Source: Psococerastis gibbosa
Taxonomy: Eukaryota; Arthropoda; Insecta; Psocodea; Psocidae
Reading direction: 5' to 3'
NCBI GenBank assembly: GCA_963971405.1
Contig: OZ020490.1
Coordinates: forward strand, 19,431,464-19,495,463
Length of the DNA stretch: 64,000 nucleotides
This document shows positions 11,383 to 21,277 of this stretch, in pieces (positions within the stretch are counted from its first letter, which is position 1; every line of letters begins with the position of its first letter). The translations under genes were made by a program, and so were the position numbers. Below the pieces are notes generated by a model. The model saw nothing but the letters and a program-made list of their open reading frames with translations. It did not search any database and was not told the DNA's origin.

Positions 11383-11650
11383 TCTTCTTCTACCTCTTCC
11401 CTCTTAGTGCCACGTGCGCAGCGTCAGGGGGTCGCCCCGGACCCAAACCTTGTACTCAACCCTGTCGGACACTAAAGTCTTGAGCTCGGCCATTGTTTTT
11501 CCTGTTGCTCCGGCGAGTCGTTCAATTCTTTCCTCGAGGGCTGTCCTCGGTCTGATGATGCGTCTTCTACCTTCTGGTCTTGCTTCCGCCAACCTCCGGG
11601 TGGTCCTGTTCTCGTCCGTCCTTTGGACGTGGTCGAACCATTGCATCAAA
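11383..11650 (-). pseudogene. Non-LTR retrotransposon C-terminal fragment with GAA-rich tail
   Basis: The - strand reads MQWFDHVQRTDENRTTRRL and then GRRRIIRPRTALEER, the W-x-HVQR...GRR..RPR pattern found after the reverse transcriptase thumb in many insect LINEs. The frame ends at 11404 and is followed by a GAA-rich tail (reverse strand of CTTCTTCTTCTAC near 11381). The element is 5'-truncated, with no reverse transcriptase catalytic core present. Confidence 0.75.
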
Positions 11651-11876
11651 TGAAAACGCTATTTTTAATTCCTACTTCATTTACATTTTTTACTAAGTCA
11701 CAAGCCCAAAACGTAAAGTTTTAGATAAGTTTAGAGAAGAATGTTCTCGGGCGTAGGATGTGTAGAATGTGTCTGGATTATGTAGAAAAAAAGTGATAGA
11801 TAATCTCTACTCATTGTGAATAAAATAGCTCTGTGTAACTTTAGCAGTAAGTGTTACAAAGTTAATAAGGATAGTA

Positions 11877-12113
11877 GTAGTATGGTTGGACACAGTCTCA
11901 GGCCACGGTGGGGGCCCATGGGACAGGGGACCTCCTGATTATAGTGGATTCCGAACCACTTGGGAAACACAGTGAAGTCACACGATTAGTTCGGAGGTGA
12001 CCAGGACAAGTCCTACCATGTTTCCCTACCGGCACTGTGCACACTACCAAGTTATCTGCATCTTTGAACCTGCTCTGGTCCGCTGGATTCAACTTGGTAA
12101 GGCGGCCGGCTAA
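11877..12113 (-). repeat. Dispersed repeat with conserved frame (GKHGRTCPGHLR family, copy 1)
   Basis: A copy of a repeat also found at 45859, 54284 and 61308. On the - strand the frame contains DADNLVVCTVPVGKHGRTC and then PGHLRTNRVTSLCFPSGSES. The edges are marked by GGCGGCCGGC and by GTAGTAGTA beside CCACGGTGGGGGCCC. No known protein domain is recognised. It is probably a mobile repeat and not a gene. Confidence 0.65.
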
Positions 12114-13149
12114 GTTAATAAGGATACTATTATGTGTAATAACTTTTCTCTTGAGCAAGTATTCTGATGTGTTCCGTTCCGGCTTGAGGGGCATAGGTTT
12201 TAAATTTACATTGGATTTCCTTTTTTTTTTTTTTTAAATACACGAATTATCTATCTAGCATTTGCAACCCTCACCTTAAATGCCCTTTACTATAGTACAT
12301 TCATCCACTTGGCTTAAGCTTAATTAATTGGTTCTCTCAATGTTAATTGTTCACCAGCTCTCACAAGAAGCGATGATTCTTTCTCGTGGGCTTTGCAAAG
12401 TTCGTAACCAAGTTAGTGTCAATGCCTAACAGTCTCAACATCTTCATACTTGACCAGCAGTTCAATTGAACGGAACTAAGTTAGGAACAGCTCTTCGAGC
12501 GTAGTCTTTTTTAGGAATACCCGTGCAACTGATATGTTGCAGCTCAATGGCAGTTGGGTGTTGTTGTGTCGCTTCATAAATGTAGTAGCCACCATTTGTA
12601 GATCATTGTGATAAGGACGATTGCTATAGATGCTAGCAATATCCCGTGGGTATTGACTTCGTCGTCCAACCTGAAAGTGGAGAATTTATGTATAATGCAG
12701 CATCGTAAAAACTTATCGGCATAGCATAGTGATTATTGTTGAAATCTCTGACTGAGAGCAACTTGTTAAAGTGAACGATTTAATAATAATAATAATTCGT
12801 TTATTCTTCAATATTTTTAACATTTCTAAATACCCCTTAACCTAAAGTGTGTGGGTTAACTTTGAACTCAGTGCGCATACCGCTATTATTTCCGATGGCC
12901 TCAATGACCGTGTACATGTTAGACTGATGAAAATATGGTCAGAATGTGCAAATACATGCAAGTTAGATATGTTTTAATGGCCCTGATTACACACTCGAAT
13001 ATTTATTCGATCGAAGAAATATTTGGAATGATTTGAATCTGAATTTAGTGAATACCCCTTCGAATTTTTCTTGGGCCCATATTAATTGGATCGAATATGG
13101 GAACAACATTCAAGTACATTTTATTATTATTTCTGTTTTATGCATTAGG

Positions 13150-13693
13150 TCAATCCTCTTCTTCTGAGGTCACAGTCTCAACGATTGGTTGGCATTAAGG
13201 CCCTGTATATAATCCTCCAGCTCTCTCAGTCCTGCGCCTTCCTCTTTATCTCTTGGTACTTTCGAACTCCTGCTTCCTCCTTCAGTTGATCCTGGAATTC
13301 CTTCTTCGGCCGCCCTCTTATAGTGGTTCCTTGCACTGTGGCCTCAATGATGGTGTGTCTTATACTTAATCTTTCCAAAAGAAGCCGACAGCTTGACCAA
13401 ATCATTACAATCATGAAACCTTTTACCTCTGTTGCAATACTTGATGCTGCTCTTGATTCGTACCTTGTTATCATCCTGTAGCCTTCCAGTTTAGTGAAGC
13501 TAGATGACCAAAGTTTGCTGCTGGCATCGTCAGTGGAGTCGTTACAGTCTTTGACTATAGGATATTCCCGAACCTCCACGTCCTTACGGAACCTGACGCT
13601 TCTCTGCTGAGGACTTCGGTCTAGTCTTGTCCAAAACTGAAGCCCTGTGGCGCCATTTTCCTCCAGCTGCCATATTGGCTCCATCTGCAACAA
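13150..13693 (-). pseudogene. Non-LTR retrotransposon C-terminal fragment, 155-codon open frame
   Basis: The - strand frame (13693 to 13226) ends with RHTIIEATVQGTTIRGRPKK, followed by a stretch like KYQEIKRKAQD, closely resembling the fragments at 39455 and 21105. The stop after AQD is TGA where the other copies suggest CGA. Beyond it the reading continues ESW...ALMPTNR and a second stop, followed by a tail like those copies. It is therefore a decayed LINE tail. The upstream 90 residues have no recognised motif. Confidence 0.65.
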
Positions 13694-13862
13694 TTAAGTA
13701 ATTAATTTTCAACTTTGAAGGACATTAGACCAAATTAGTTTTTCATTTGACTTTTCAGCCTTCAGTCGTTAGTTATGCTTGGGAGATAATTTTCGCTTTA
13801 CTCTTTTTTCTGTTTTCCCCGAGTGAGGGTCATTGAAACAATTGTTGATAGGATACTTCTTA

Positions 13863-14252
13863 GGCGGGGATTCCACCGACCGGCTAGGGCTAAATACAAA
13901 AACGGTGACGTGGTAGCAGACATTCAAGACTTAGGCGGAGTTCCCACCGACCTCGCATTGCAGAATGCAAATGACATTGACGGAAATGTTTGTTTTCCTC
14001 TATTCCATAGTTAAAATTGATCAATGATCATACAGTAAAATCACAAACAAACTAAAATTAATAAATGGCGTCATGGGATATGTTAAGTACAAACATTTTA
14101 ATAGATTTCTATAAAAATAAAAATTGTAATTTCCGTCAATGTCATTTGCATTCTGCAATGCGAGGTCGGTGGAACCCCGCCTAAGTCTCGAGTGTCTGCT
14201 ACCACGTCACCGTTTTTGTATTTAGCCCTAGCCAGTCGGTGGAATCCCCGCA
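13863..14252. mobile_element. Two nested palindromic miniature elements
   Basis: The outer element has ends GGCGGGGATTCCACCGAC and a right end complementary to it at 14230-14252. Its arms (13863-13930 and about 14186-14252) both carry GGTGACGTGGTAGCAGACA. An inner element (about 13935-14177) with ends GGCGGAGTTCCCACCGAC sits near the centre of the outer palindrome and has arms running into TGCAGAATGCAAATGACATT. The short frames at 13823-14014 and 14098-14322 are repeat sequence. Inner and outer ends are related, so this is one family inserted into a close relative. Confidence 0.7.
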
Positions 14253-14258
14253 TATAAT

Positions 14259-14367
14259 TTCTTCTTCTTCTTCTTCGGCCGGTACTCCCCTGCGCCGAAG
14301 GAATATATTTATAAATTAACAATTATACCCTTATAATACAAATAACCTGTGGGCCCCCAAGTTAATC
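14259..14367 (-). mobile_element. LINE 3' end fragment with (GAA)n tail
   Basis: This is the reverse complement of 18928-19036: the AACTTGGGGGCCCACAGG block, the TTAATTTATAAATATATTCC block and the CCGGCCGAAGAAGAAG tail. It is a 5'-truncated insertion of the same LINE family that provides the open frame at 18192. An (AAT)n run follows at about 14370-14393. Confidence 0.8.
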
Positions 14368-14772
14368 AATAATAATAATAATAATAATATAATATATTCT
14401 ACAAATAGGAAGACAAGAATCATTCGTAATTTGAATGAGAAAAATTATATGAGCATTGTGCGTGGTAATAATGAATATCCGTGCATGGTAAAGTTACTGT
14501 AAATTTGAAAACCCCCAAAATGCTGAAATGCCTCTACCCTTTATTTCCGTGTTGAACTTATTTTACATAATAATTGAGACCTCTAACCCCCCAATCAGCA
14601 GTAATCTGATCGAAGCGGCTGCCAAGGTCTTATCATTAAAGTTGCAAAAGCATGAGGTCATTTTCAGAGACCTTTCTTGCGATATGACGTGAAGTTTACT
14701 TTCCTGTCCTTTCCTAAATTACCGAAAAAGTAATAATTAGGAATACTGTAGTTTTTGTTGCTACAGTATGTT

Positions 14773-14980
14773 TAATAAATAAATGAATAAATATTGCCTT
14801 TGTTCCATTACTAAGCCAACCTAGCGGAGTTAGAATTCTAAAGCCCTCTCTTACACTCAACTAGGAAGACCCGGGACCGCCTGCTTTACATGCCCTCCGA
14901 AGCATGGCCAGAAAATGTAGCAAGTGTGGGACTCGAACCAACAACCTTTCGGTTGAATGTCTGTACCACAACTCTACGTA
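14773..14980 (-). mobile_element. tRNA-derived SINE (copy 2), near complete
   Basis: On the - strand it begins with an A-box-like part near 14980, then the B box GGTTCGAGTCCCACA, then the shared body (GCATGGC...GGCGGTCCCGGG...CTAACTCCGCTAGGTTGGC) and an AT-rich TTTATT tail. The anticodon-arm region is partly deleted compared with 55021-55237. Confidence 0.8.
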
Positions 14981-15660
14981 TGCTGTTAATATTGATGGAT
15001 AGTATGCCAAGTGACCACCCTAGCGAAGTTATGACCGTAGGACATTCTCATAAACTCAGCTATGTGGCAAACAATAGTTTGATATTGTACAACTACGCTG
15101 AGTAGAGCCATCCCTACCTCGCAGCATACCTACTTTGCTTGCAAGAGAATAATTTTAGTTTGACATTCTATTGTTATAAAATTAACTAAATCTTTTATTA
15201 TTGCACCTACAAATGTATGCAATTTTTTTACTGATTTGGTTTAAGAGCACATCACTTATTTTTCAGTCATCTATGTTACAACTGGTATATACGAAAACTC
15301 GCGTCGCATAATCATTTGTAAGATGACTGTTGTTCGCGTAACACTTGCACAATATGCTTCTGTCAACTTACCGCGATTTTTCTCCTGTGGCGTATGGCTG
15401 AACTCAGCGTAGTTTTACTCAACACCATTTTGACTTGTATTGAAATTTGCTTATTGAACGTGGAAATCGTATCTTTCCATGATTGAGTTTGAATCCCTGT
15501 ATGACATCAGGCTGACAACTTTCGTTGTGATATGCAGGTTAATTGTATAATTTATATAACTTTCATCTATTGATAACATAACCATACCACGTTATTGCAT
15601 TCCTCAAGCACTTTCAGTCATACTTGTGTTGCAAACACTCTATTCTTATGTAATAATTAG

Positions 15661-15718
15661 TAGTAGTAGTAAATTTGGCAAAGTCCCAGGCCACGGTGAG
15701 GGCCCACAGGACACATAA
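15661..15718. repeat. Fragment of the repeat seen at 11877
   Basis: The AGTAGTAGTA run followed by CCAGGCCACGGTGAGGGCCC matches the left edge of the copy at 11877 and stops there. Confidence 0.6.
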
Positions 15719-16104
15719 TAATTAACTACCATACGTCTTCAAAATTGTATTGTACTTCCTGTATTATATATTTAATGAGATAAACAATATTGAAGCCCGG
15801 CTTTCGCAAATTTGATTAAGTTCTTAATTTTTAACAATGATAAACTCAGTTTGATAAGCAATTTGCAGTTAATACTTAAAACAAATTTTCTTGTTACAAG
15901 AGCAGTGACGGCCAATCTCGCCAACTTTGACATTTTATGAGATAATTAATTTTTTATGGAACTTATCACGACTTCGATCAACCAAAGCATTGGATATTCT
16001 CATAACTTAAGAGTTCGCCCTCGGGTGGAGGAATCACTTTTTTTTCAATCTGCACCAATGAATTTAAAGAAAAAAAATGTACACTAACCGTAAATACAAA
16101 GCCC

Positions 16105-16250
16105 AAGGCCGTAGGTAGAGGGGAGTCCAGGGGGTCTGGACACCCCCCCCCCCCAAATAATATTTGCAGCGTACAGTAGATAGAATGGAGTTTTTAATAT
16201 ATTAAAGTTAACTCACCTCCGGTGACGTCAGATAGCCCCCCCCCCCCCAG
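16105..16250. repeat. Repeat with G/C tracts
   Basis: The motif GGCCGTAGGTAG, a variant of GGCCGTAGCCAG, precedes a G-rich run and two C tracts (about 16142-16154 and 16238-16249). The block CACCTCCGGTGACGTCAG resembles part of the G-tract repeat family. Confidence 0.5.
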
Positions 16251-17059
16251 AAACAAAGCCTATAGAATATGCAAACGTGGGGTTACCTATACTTTTCCGG
16301 GTCTAACTATTGGGTTGCCAGGTATAAAGGGATATTTTGATTTTAATTAATTATAGACTGGCCAGAATATTTTCAGATAACCAATTTTTTTTATAATTCT
16401 TAACTTACTAATTTACTTATAAAGTAATTTTCATCCATTTAACAGGTGGGCGACAGTCGATCTTACTTCAGATCTTAGACTATGAATATTTCCAAGCTTT
16501 TCAATGGTCCTTCTTCATTCGTATGCCAGTCACATAAATGAACCTTGAATTCCAGTCAACTAAGTAGGCCTACTAATAACCAGGCACCAGCACCGTAGCC
16601 TCGAAGCAACTCAACTGACAAGTCTTCTTATAATGTTGAGTGGAAAATAAATTTTTCCGTAGGCTACTGCCTACAGGTATAACATTTATAAAGTAAACAA
16701 GGAATATTACTGTATGTATTGCGACAAAATTATGTCGTGATAATTTATATGAAAAATGACAATTGTAACATGTAACTTCATTGCAGGCCTTGGATTTTAT
16801 TTTAGAGCCAAGGTAGAAATTTGCGATACAAACTTCTGGGGCGACCATTACGAAAAGTATTTTATGTTTAAACCATTTCTTTCAACACATGTGAATTCGT
16901 ATGTCTGTTATTTTGAATGAAAGGTATGACTGATACTCTGTACGAATGTAGTTTATAAAATTATATTTCAATCAAACTGTATCGTTGATATGTACAGTTA
17001 GGTGTATGAGAGGGCCGTAGGCCCTAATCTCGCTGTATCCACATATTTTGTTTTTTTAA

Positions 17060-17122
17060 TAAAGACAGTTATAATCCTAGGGTATTTATTTAACCCCGGT
17101 ATTATAATCGCCTCGATAACGC
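17060..17122. repeat. Short dispersed repeat (ATCCTAGGGTATTTATTTAA)
   Basis: The sequence ACAGTTATAATCCTAGGG and the following TTTATTTAACCCCGGTATTA also occur at 40500-40555, and in reverse at about 40415-40452. Confidence 0.6.
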
Positions 17123-17565
17123 TGCAGGAATCCACCATATATACTCATGTCCTATTTAAATGTTTTGATTTAATTTAATGAATAAAAGATTAATTGGATG
17201 CAAACAATATAATAAATATATCCGAATATAACTTCTTCAGTCGCCTCACTGTCCTAGTGGAACTGATCACTAGGGCTACGATAATTTCTGTGACATTGGT
17301 TAACAATGATTGGAATCTAGATTGTTTCTACGTAAGAAAGACGAGTATGTGACGTTTGTCCAGTAACAAGCATCTTGGAAATAATAGGTTAAGTCATATG
17401 ATGTGGACGATAGTTACCTTCAGCTTGAAGTACAGGGTCCCCTGGCCTACTGAGTGTCCGAAGCCGACTGGTCTGGTGAGTAATCGAGAGAAACTCACGC
17501 TGATGCCATGCGAGGGACCATCAAAAGATATCGACCGGAGTTAGACAATTCCAGCTATGCTATGG

Positions 17566-17640
17566 TGTGTAGCCGAAATTAGAGGATTTAGAAAAATCGG
17601 GACTTGGGCGGTTGTGGGTTCGAATTCAGGGGCGGCAGTT
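17566..17640 (-). repeat. tRNA-like repeat fragment
   Basis: GCCGAAATTAGAGGATTTAG is the reverse of the tail seen after the tRNA-like heads at 43570-43650 and 53445-53530. A B-box-like GGGTTCGAATTC lies at 17616-17627. It is a decayed copy of a second tRNA-derived family, mixed in orientation. Confidence 0.4.
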
Positions 17641-18124
17641 GAGGGGGGGGGGGGCTAGGGGTGGCGGTTGTTCCGGCCTAATTTAGGCTTCAGGCCTCGA
17701 CGCGGCTCTGATTTTAATGTCCTTATGCCAACAGTACTTAGCTTTCAAGTGGCTGGAGTGATGTGCTCCAAGGTCATGAGCTTTAAAGAGGCTGAGATTA
17801 TTTTCTATTATGCGACATTGCTGTCTCTTATCGCCGTGTCGAACCCATTTTATGGTCTGGTGGGCGAACGGCATTTATGGGTTTATATACGCAGATTACG
17901 TGATTGTACCTCTTCAGGGGACTTTTATTTTTTGTGATATGAATTTTTTACTCTTACCGACGTCTTATACACTATCGCAATGCCCTGTGCCGTAGGCTGC
18001 GTTGTACATAATAATAAACTAAATCTCTCTCTTCCTCGCCCAGGACAAGGAGCATATATTATTATCCAATACAAGTAGTCAGAATGGTTTAGCCCTGATA
18101 AGGATTGATGGTTTCTGGACGATT

Positions 18125-18130
<6 letters not shown>

Positions 18131-18168
<38 letters not shown>

Positions 18169-18170
18169 AT
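18131..18170. repeat. (ATT)n microsatellite
   Basis: About 13 ATT units, directly before the 5' edge of the truncated LINE at 18192. Related runs occur at 41746 and 52061 beside other LINE tails. Confidence 0.9.
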
Positions 18171-18191
18171 TATTAATCGCATAGAGAGTCA

Positions 18192-19036
18192 TTGTGTAAA
18201 AGACTGCGATCTGGGAGTGCAGCTCTCCATAAATTAAAATACGGGATGCCAAGGAAAGTAATAAAAAATGTTTATCACGCCCTGATAGAGTCTGTAATAA
18301 CTTACGGAATAACATCTTGGTGCAGGGACGAAAACACTTATGTAAATAAAGTGCAAAATGCCCAAAACAGAATAATTAAGAATATATTGTCAAACAAACT
18401 AAACAAAAAATTTAGCCACATTGATGATAAATATAAGTACCTCGAAATATTAAACCTAAAACAACTCTATACATTTAAAGTAATTAAATATAACTTCTTT
18501 GACAAGAATTTTAACATAGAAACAGAAAACAATTCACATCACAATACTCGAAATCCAAGAAACGTCAATTGGAAACCAGCCTACAACAAATACGGGAATA
18601 GATTAAATAGTATAACGAAAATTTTTAATGAATTGCCCATACAACTTAAAAAATTAACTAAAATAGGAGAGATAAAAACGAAAATTAAAAAATGGCTTTT
18701 GAATTAAAATACTTCGCTTTAAAACTTACTTTACTTTTTACTTTAATTATTTTACTTTTTACTTTAATTATTTTACTTTACTATAATTACTCTTTACGTT
18801 AACTTACAATTTTAAATGGTATGAATTAAACTGATTTGAAATTAAAACTAAGTTTTTTTTGCTAACACAGACGTGAAATAGAAAACATGTTGTTGCATCA
18901 TCTACAGCGTTTACTGTGCGAGCCCCCGACAAGTTGATTAACTTGGGGGCCCACAGGTTATTTGTATTATAAGGGTATAATTGTTAATTTATAAATATAT
19001 TCCTTCGGCGCATGGGAGTACCGGCCGAAGAAGAAG
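18192..19036 (+). pseudogene. 5'-truncated non-LTR retrotransposon: reverse transcriptase C-terminal region and 3' end
   Basis: The open frame (first codon TTG at 18192, stop 18705-18707) encodes 171 residues. It includes VIKNVYHALIESVITYGITS, typical of the thumb region that follows the catalytic core in Jockey/CR1-like LINE reverse transcriptases, then VQNAQNRIIKNIL, and it ends with a basic tail. The catalytic YxDD part is missing, so the copy is dead on arrival. Its 3' untranslated part runs to a CCGGCCGAAGAAG end and a GAA/A-rich tail near 19025-19055. A frame this intact for a truncated copy implies a young insertion. Confidence 0.8.
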
Positions 19037-19065
19037 AAAAAAAAAAAAAAAAAAATTATTATTAA

Positions 19066-20290
19066 AAAAGAATACCAAATAGATGATAAAGGGAAGTACA
19101 ATACAAGAAACCCAACAAAGCTTAAGTTTGAGATAACATATAACAAATACGGAGGGAGATTGAACAAAGTACTTTTACCAAAGATATTTAATGAACTTCC
19201 TCCACAAATGAAAAACTTTAAACAGATGGGTGAGTTAAAAGCGGGTATAAAAAGATGGCTGGTCAATGGGAGTTAATAATAATAAAAACTGACATTAAAA
19301 TAGCAATTAAAAATAAAATAAAGTAAACATTATAAATAAATAACAAAAATAAATGATTAAGCCTTGTTTAGCAGCACTATATGAGTCTTTTGTCCCATAT
19401 AAGCGCTAGCTTGGGGATGTGGGATGGTATTATTATGTATTGTATTTTTGTAATATATGCTCCTTGTCCAGGGAATACTGGACAAGGAAGAGAAAAAAAA
19501 AAGTTTGAGATAACATATAACAAATATGGAGAAAGATTAAACAAAGTACTCATACCAAAGATACTTCCTCCAGAAATGAAAAAACTTAAACAGATGGGTG
19601 AGTTAAAAGCGGGTATAAAAAGATGGCTGGTCAATGGGAGTTAATAATAATAAAAACTGACATTAAAATAACAATTAAAAATAAAATAAAGTAAACATTA
19701 TAAATAAATAACAAAAATAAATGATTAAGCCTTGTTTAGCAGCACTGTATGAGTCTTTTGTCCCAAATAAGCGCTAGCTTGGGGATGTGGGATGGTATTA
19801 TTATGTATTGTATTTTTGTAATATATGCTCCTTGTCCAGGGAATACTGGACAAGGAAGAGAAAAAAAAAAGTTTGAGATAACATATAACAAATATGGAGA
19901 AAGATTAAACAAAGTACTCATACCAAAGATGCTTCCTCCAGAAATGAAAAAATTTAAACAGATGGGTGAGTTAAAAGCGGGGATAAAAAAATGGTTGGTC
20001 AATGGGAGGGAAAAATAATAAAAGCAGACTATTAACATAAAAAATAAAAATAAAATAAAAAAGTAAATAAAAAAACCGTATAAATAAAAAATAATAAAAA
20101 TTATTATTTTAAAATAAGAAAAAATAATATGATAATATCTTGTTTTAGCAGCACTGTATAAGTCCTTTGTCCCAATCAAGCTTTAGCTTGGGGATGAGGT
20201 ATGGTATCATTATGTCTATTGTATTTTGTAAATATATGCTCCTTGTCCAGGGGATACTGGGCAAGGAAAAGAAAGAAAGAAAGAAGATTA
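19066..20290 (+). mobile_element. Three tandem copies of a LINE 3' end
   Basis: The unit contains the end of an open frame (EITYNKYG-RLNKVL...MGELKAGIK-WLVNG), a stop, an AT-rich 3' untranslated part, the block TTTAGCAGCACT-TATGAGTC, a hairpin CCTTGTCCAGGGAATACTGG and an A-rich end. Units start at 19124, 19501 and 19869 with AAGTTTGAGATAACATATAA. Lengths are about 377, 368 and 420 bp. Units 2 and 3 share a 9-base in-frame deletion (FNE lost) compared with unit 1. The protein end resembles that of the LINE at 18192, so the families are related. Confidence 0.85.
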
Positions 20291-20439
20291 TATTGATCCA
20301 ATACAATACATTATATTGATACAATAAAATCATATATCGCAAGGCTTCAGTCAGCCCGACCGTGTGAGGTTTCGCTTTTGGATATACAGTACATGTAATT
20401 CAATCACAATACAATACAATACATTACTCTTGTATTCTA

Positions 20440-20545
20440 CTCTGAATTATTGAGTAAACCCGATCCCCTTGAGAATTCAAACTGCCGTTCTCCCGATTGA
20501 AATGCAAGCTTTCTGACCACTCGACCGCGGCCCTCGCCTTGCTTC
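20440..20545 (-). mobile_element. tRNA-like SINE head (Leu/Ser-type A box)
   Basis: On the - strand GCGGTCGAGTGGTCAGAAAG resembles the A-box end of tRNA-Leu/Ser. About 45 bases on, CAGTTTGAATTCTC resembles a B box. No acceptor stem closes, so it is not a functional tRNA. The interpretation as a decayed SINE is inferred. Confidence 0.45.
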
Positions 20546-21104
20546 CTTTTGTAAAGCGTCCTGTTAACAGCGCGTTTCTCGGCTTTGGGTGACATAAAAT
20601 GTATGTCATGACGCCTTCCTTAAATCTCTGTATGTTTCATATTGTAATCGCTTGCTTGTTAGCTTCTTTCGCACACCAGCAGATGCAAAATAAATGTGTT
20701 GACTACAGTAAATTTTTAAGGCTATTTATATTGAATTTTCTTATTTCTACAGCAATTTCGCCGTATAGGCAATATGAGCTAGGGAATGATATGGAGAGAG
20801 TTGCTACCTATCAATCGTTGAGATTGTGACCTCAGGAAAAGAAAAGGCCCTATAGTAACTTCTTGACACACTCTGCGGTTGACTATTTGGCAGTCGAATC
20901 GCACTTTGACTGTCCATTGTGCAGTATGACGTACAAGGCATTCTCCAAAGTCTAATTATCACTTTGCTGCTTGAATATTGTCGTCTGCTGGGGCCATTTG
21001 CTACATCCTGCGTTTGGCCTTGACTTTGTCTTGACCCCTGAGATTTGTAAGCTAAGAGTGCTTGCGAAATAAGCGTCAGGTATTGTAACTGTAATGTTTA
21101 GAGG

Positions 21105-21275
21105 TCTTCTTCTATAGTGGCTATCTATCGATTGGTTTGCAGCAATCTTCTCCATTCTTCTCTGTCCTGGGCCGTTCTCTTTAGGTCCTAGTAGGTTTCG
21201 CTTCTTGCTTGAGGTATTCCGTACGTCTTCCTTTGTCGGCCCCTGGCATTGGTGCCCTCAATGATGACTTCTAAT
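21105..21275 (-). pseudogene. LINE C-terminal fragment
   Basis: The - strand reads EVIIEGTNARGRQRKTYG and then DLKRTAQDREEWRRLLQTNR, the same pattern as at 39455 (HTIIEGTVEGTNRRRWPKEE). It contains one internal stop and ends just where the satellite begins. Confidence 0.7.
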
Positions 21276-21277
21276 AT

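Noticed and set aside
13226-13693. Domesticated LINE-derived host gene (155 codons)
   Set aside because: The final stop is a TGA where relatives suggest CGA, and the LINE tail follows in order. No splice sites or promoter favour domestication.
20440-20545. Functional tRNA-Leu or tRNA-Ser gene
   Set aside because: A-box and B-box spacing is tRNA-like but stems do not close, and no anticodon could be assigned.
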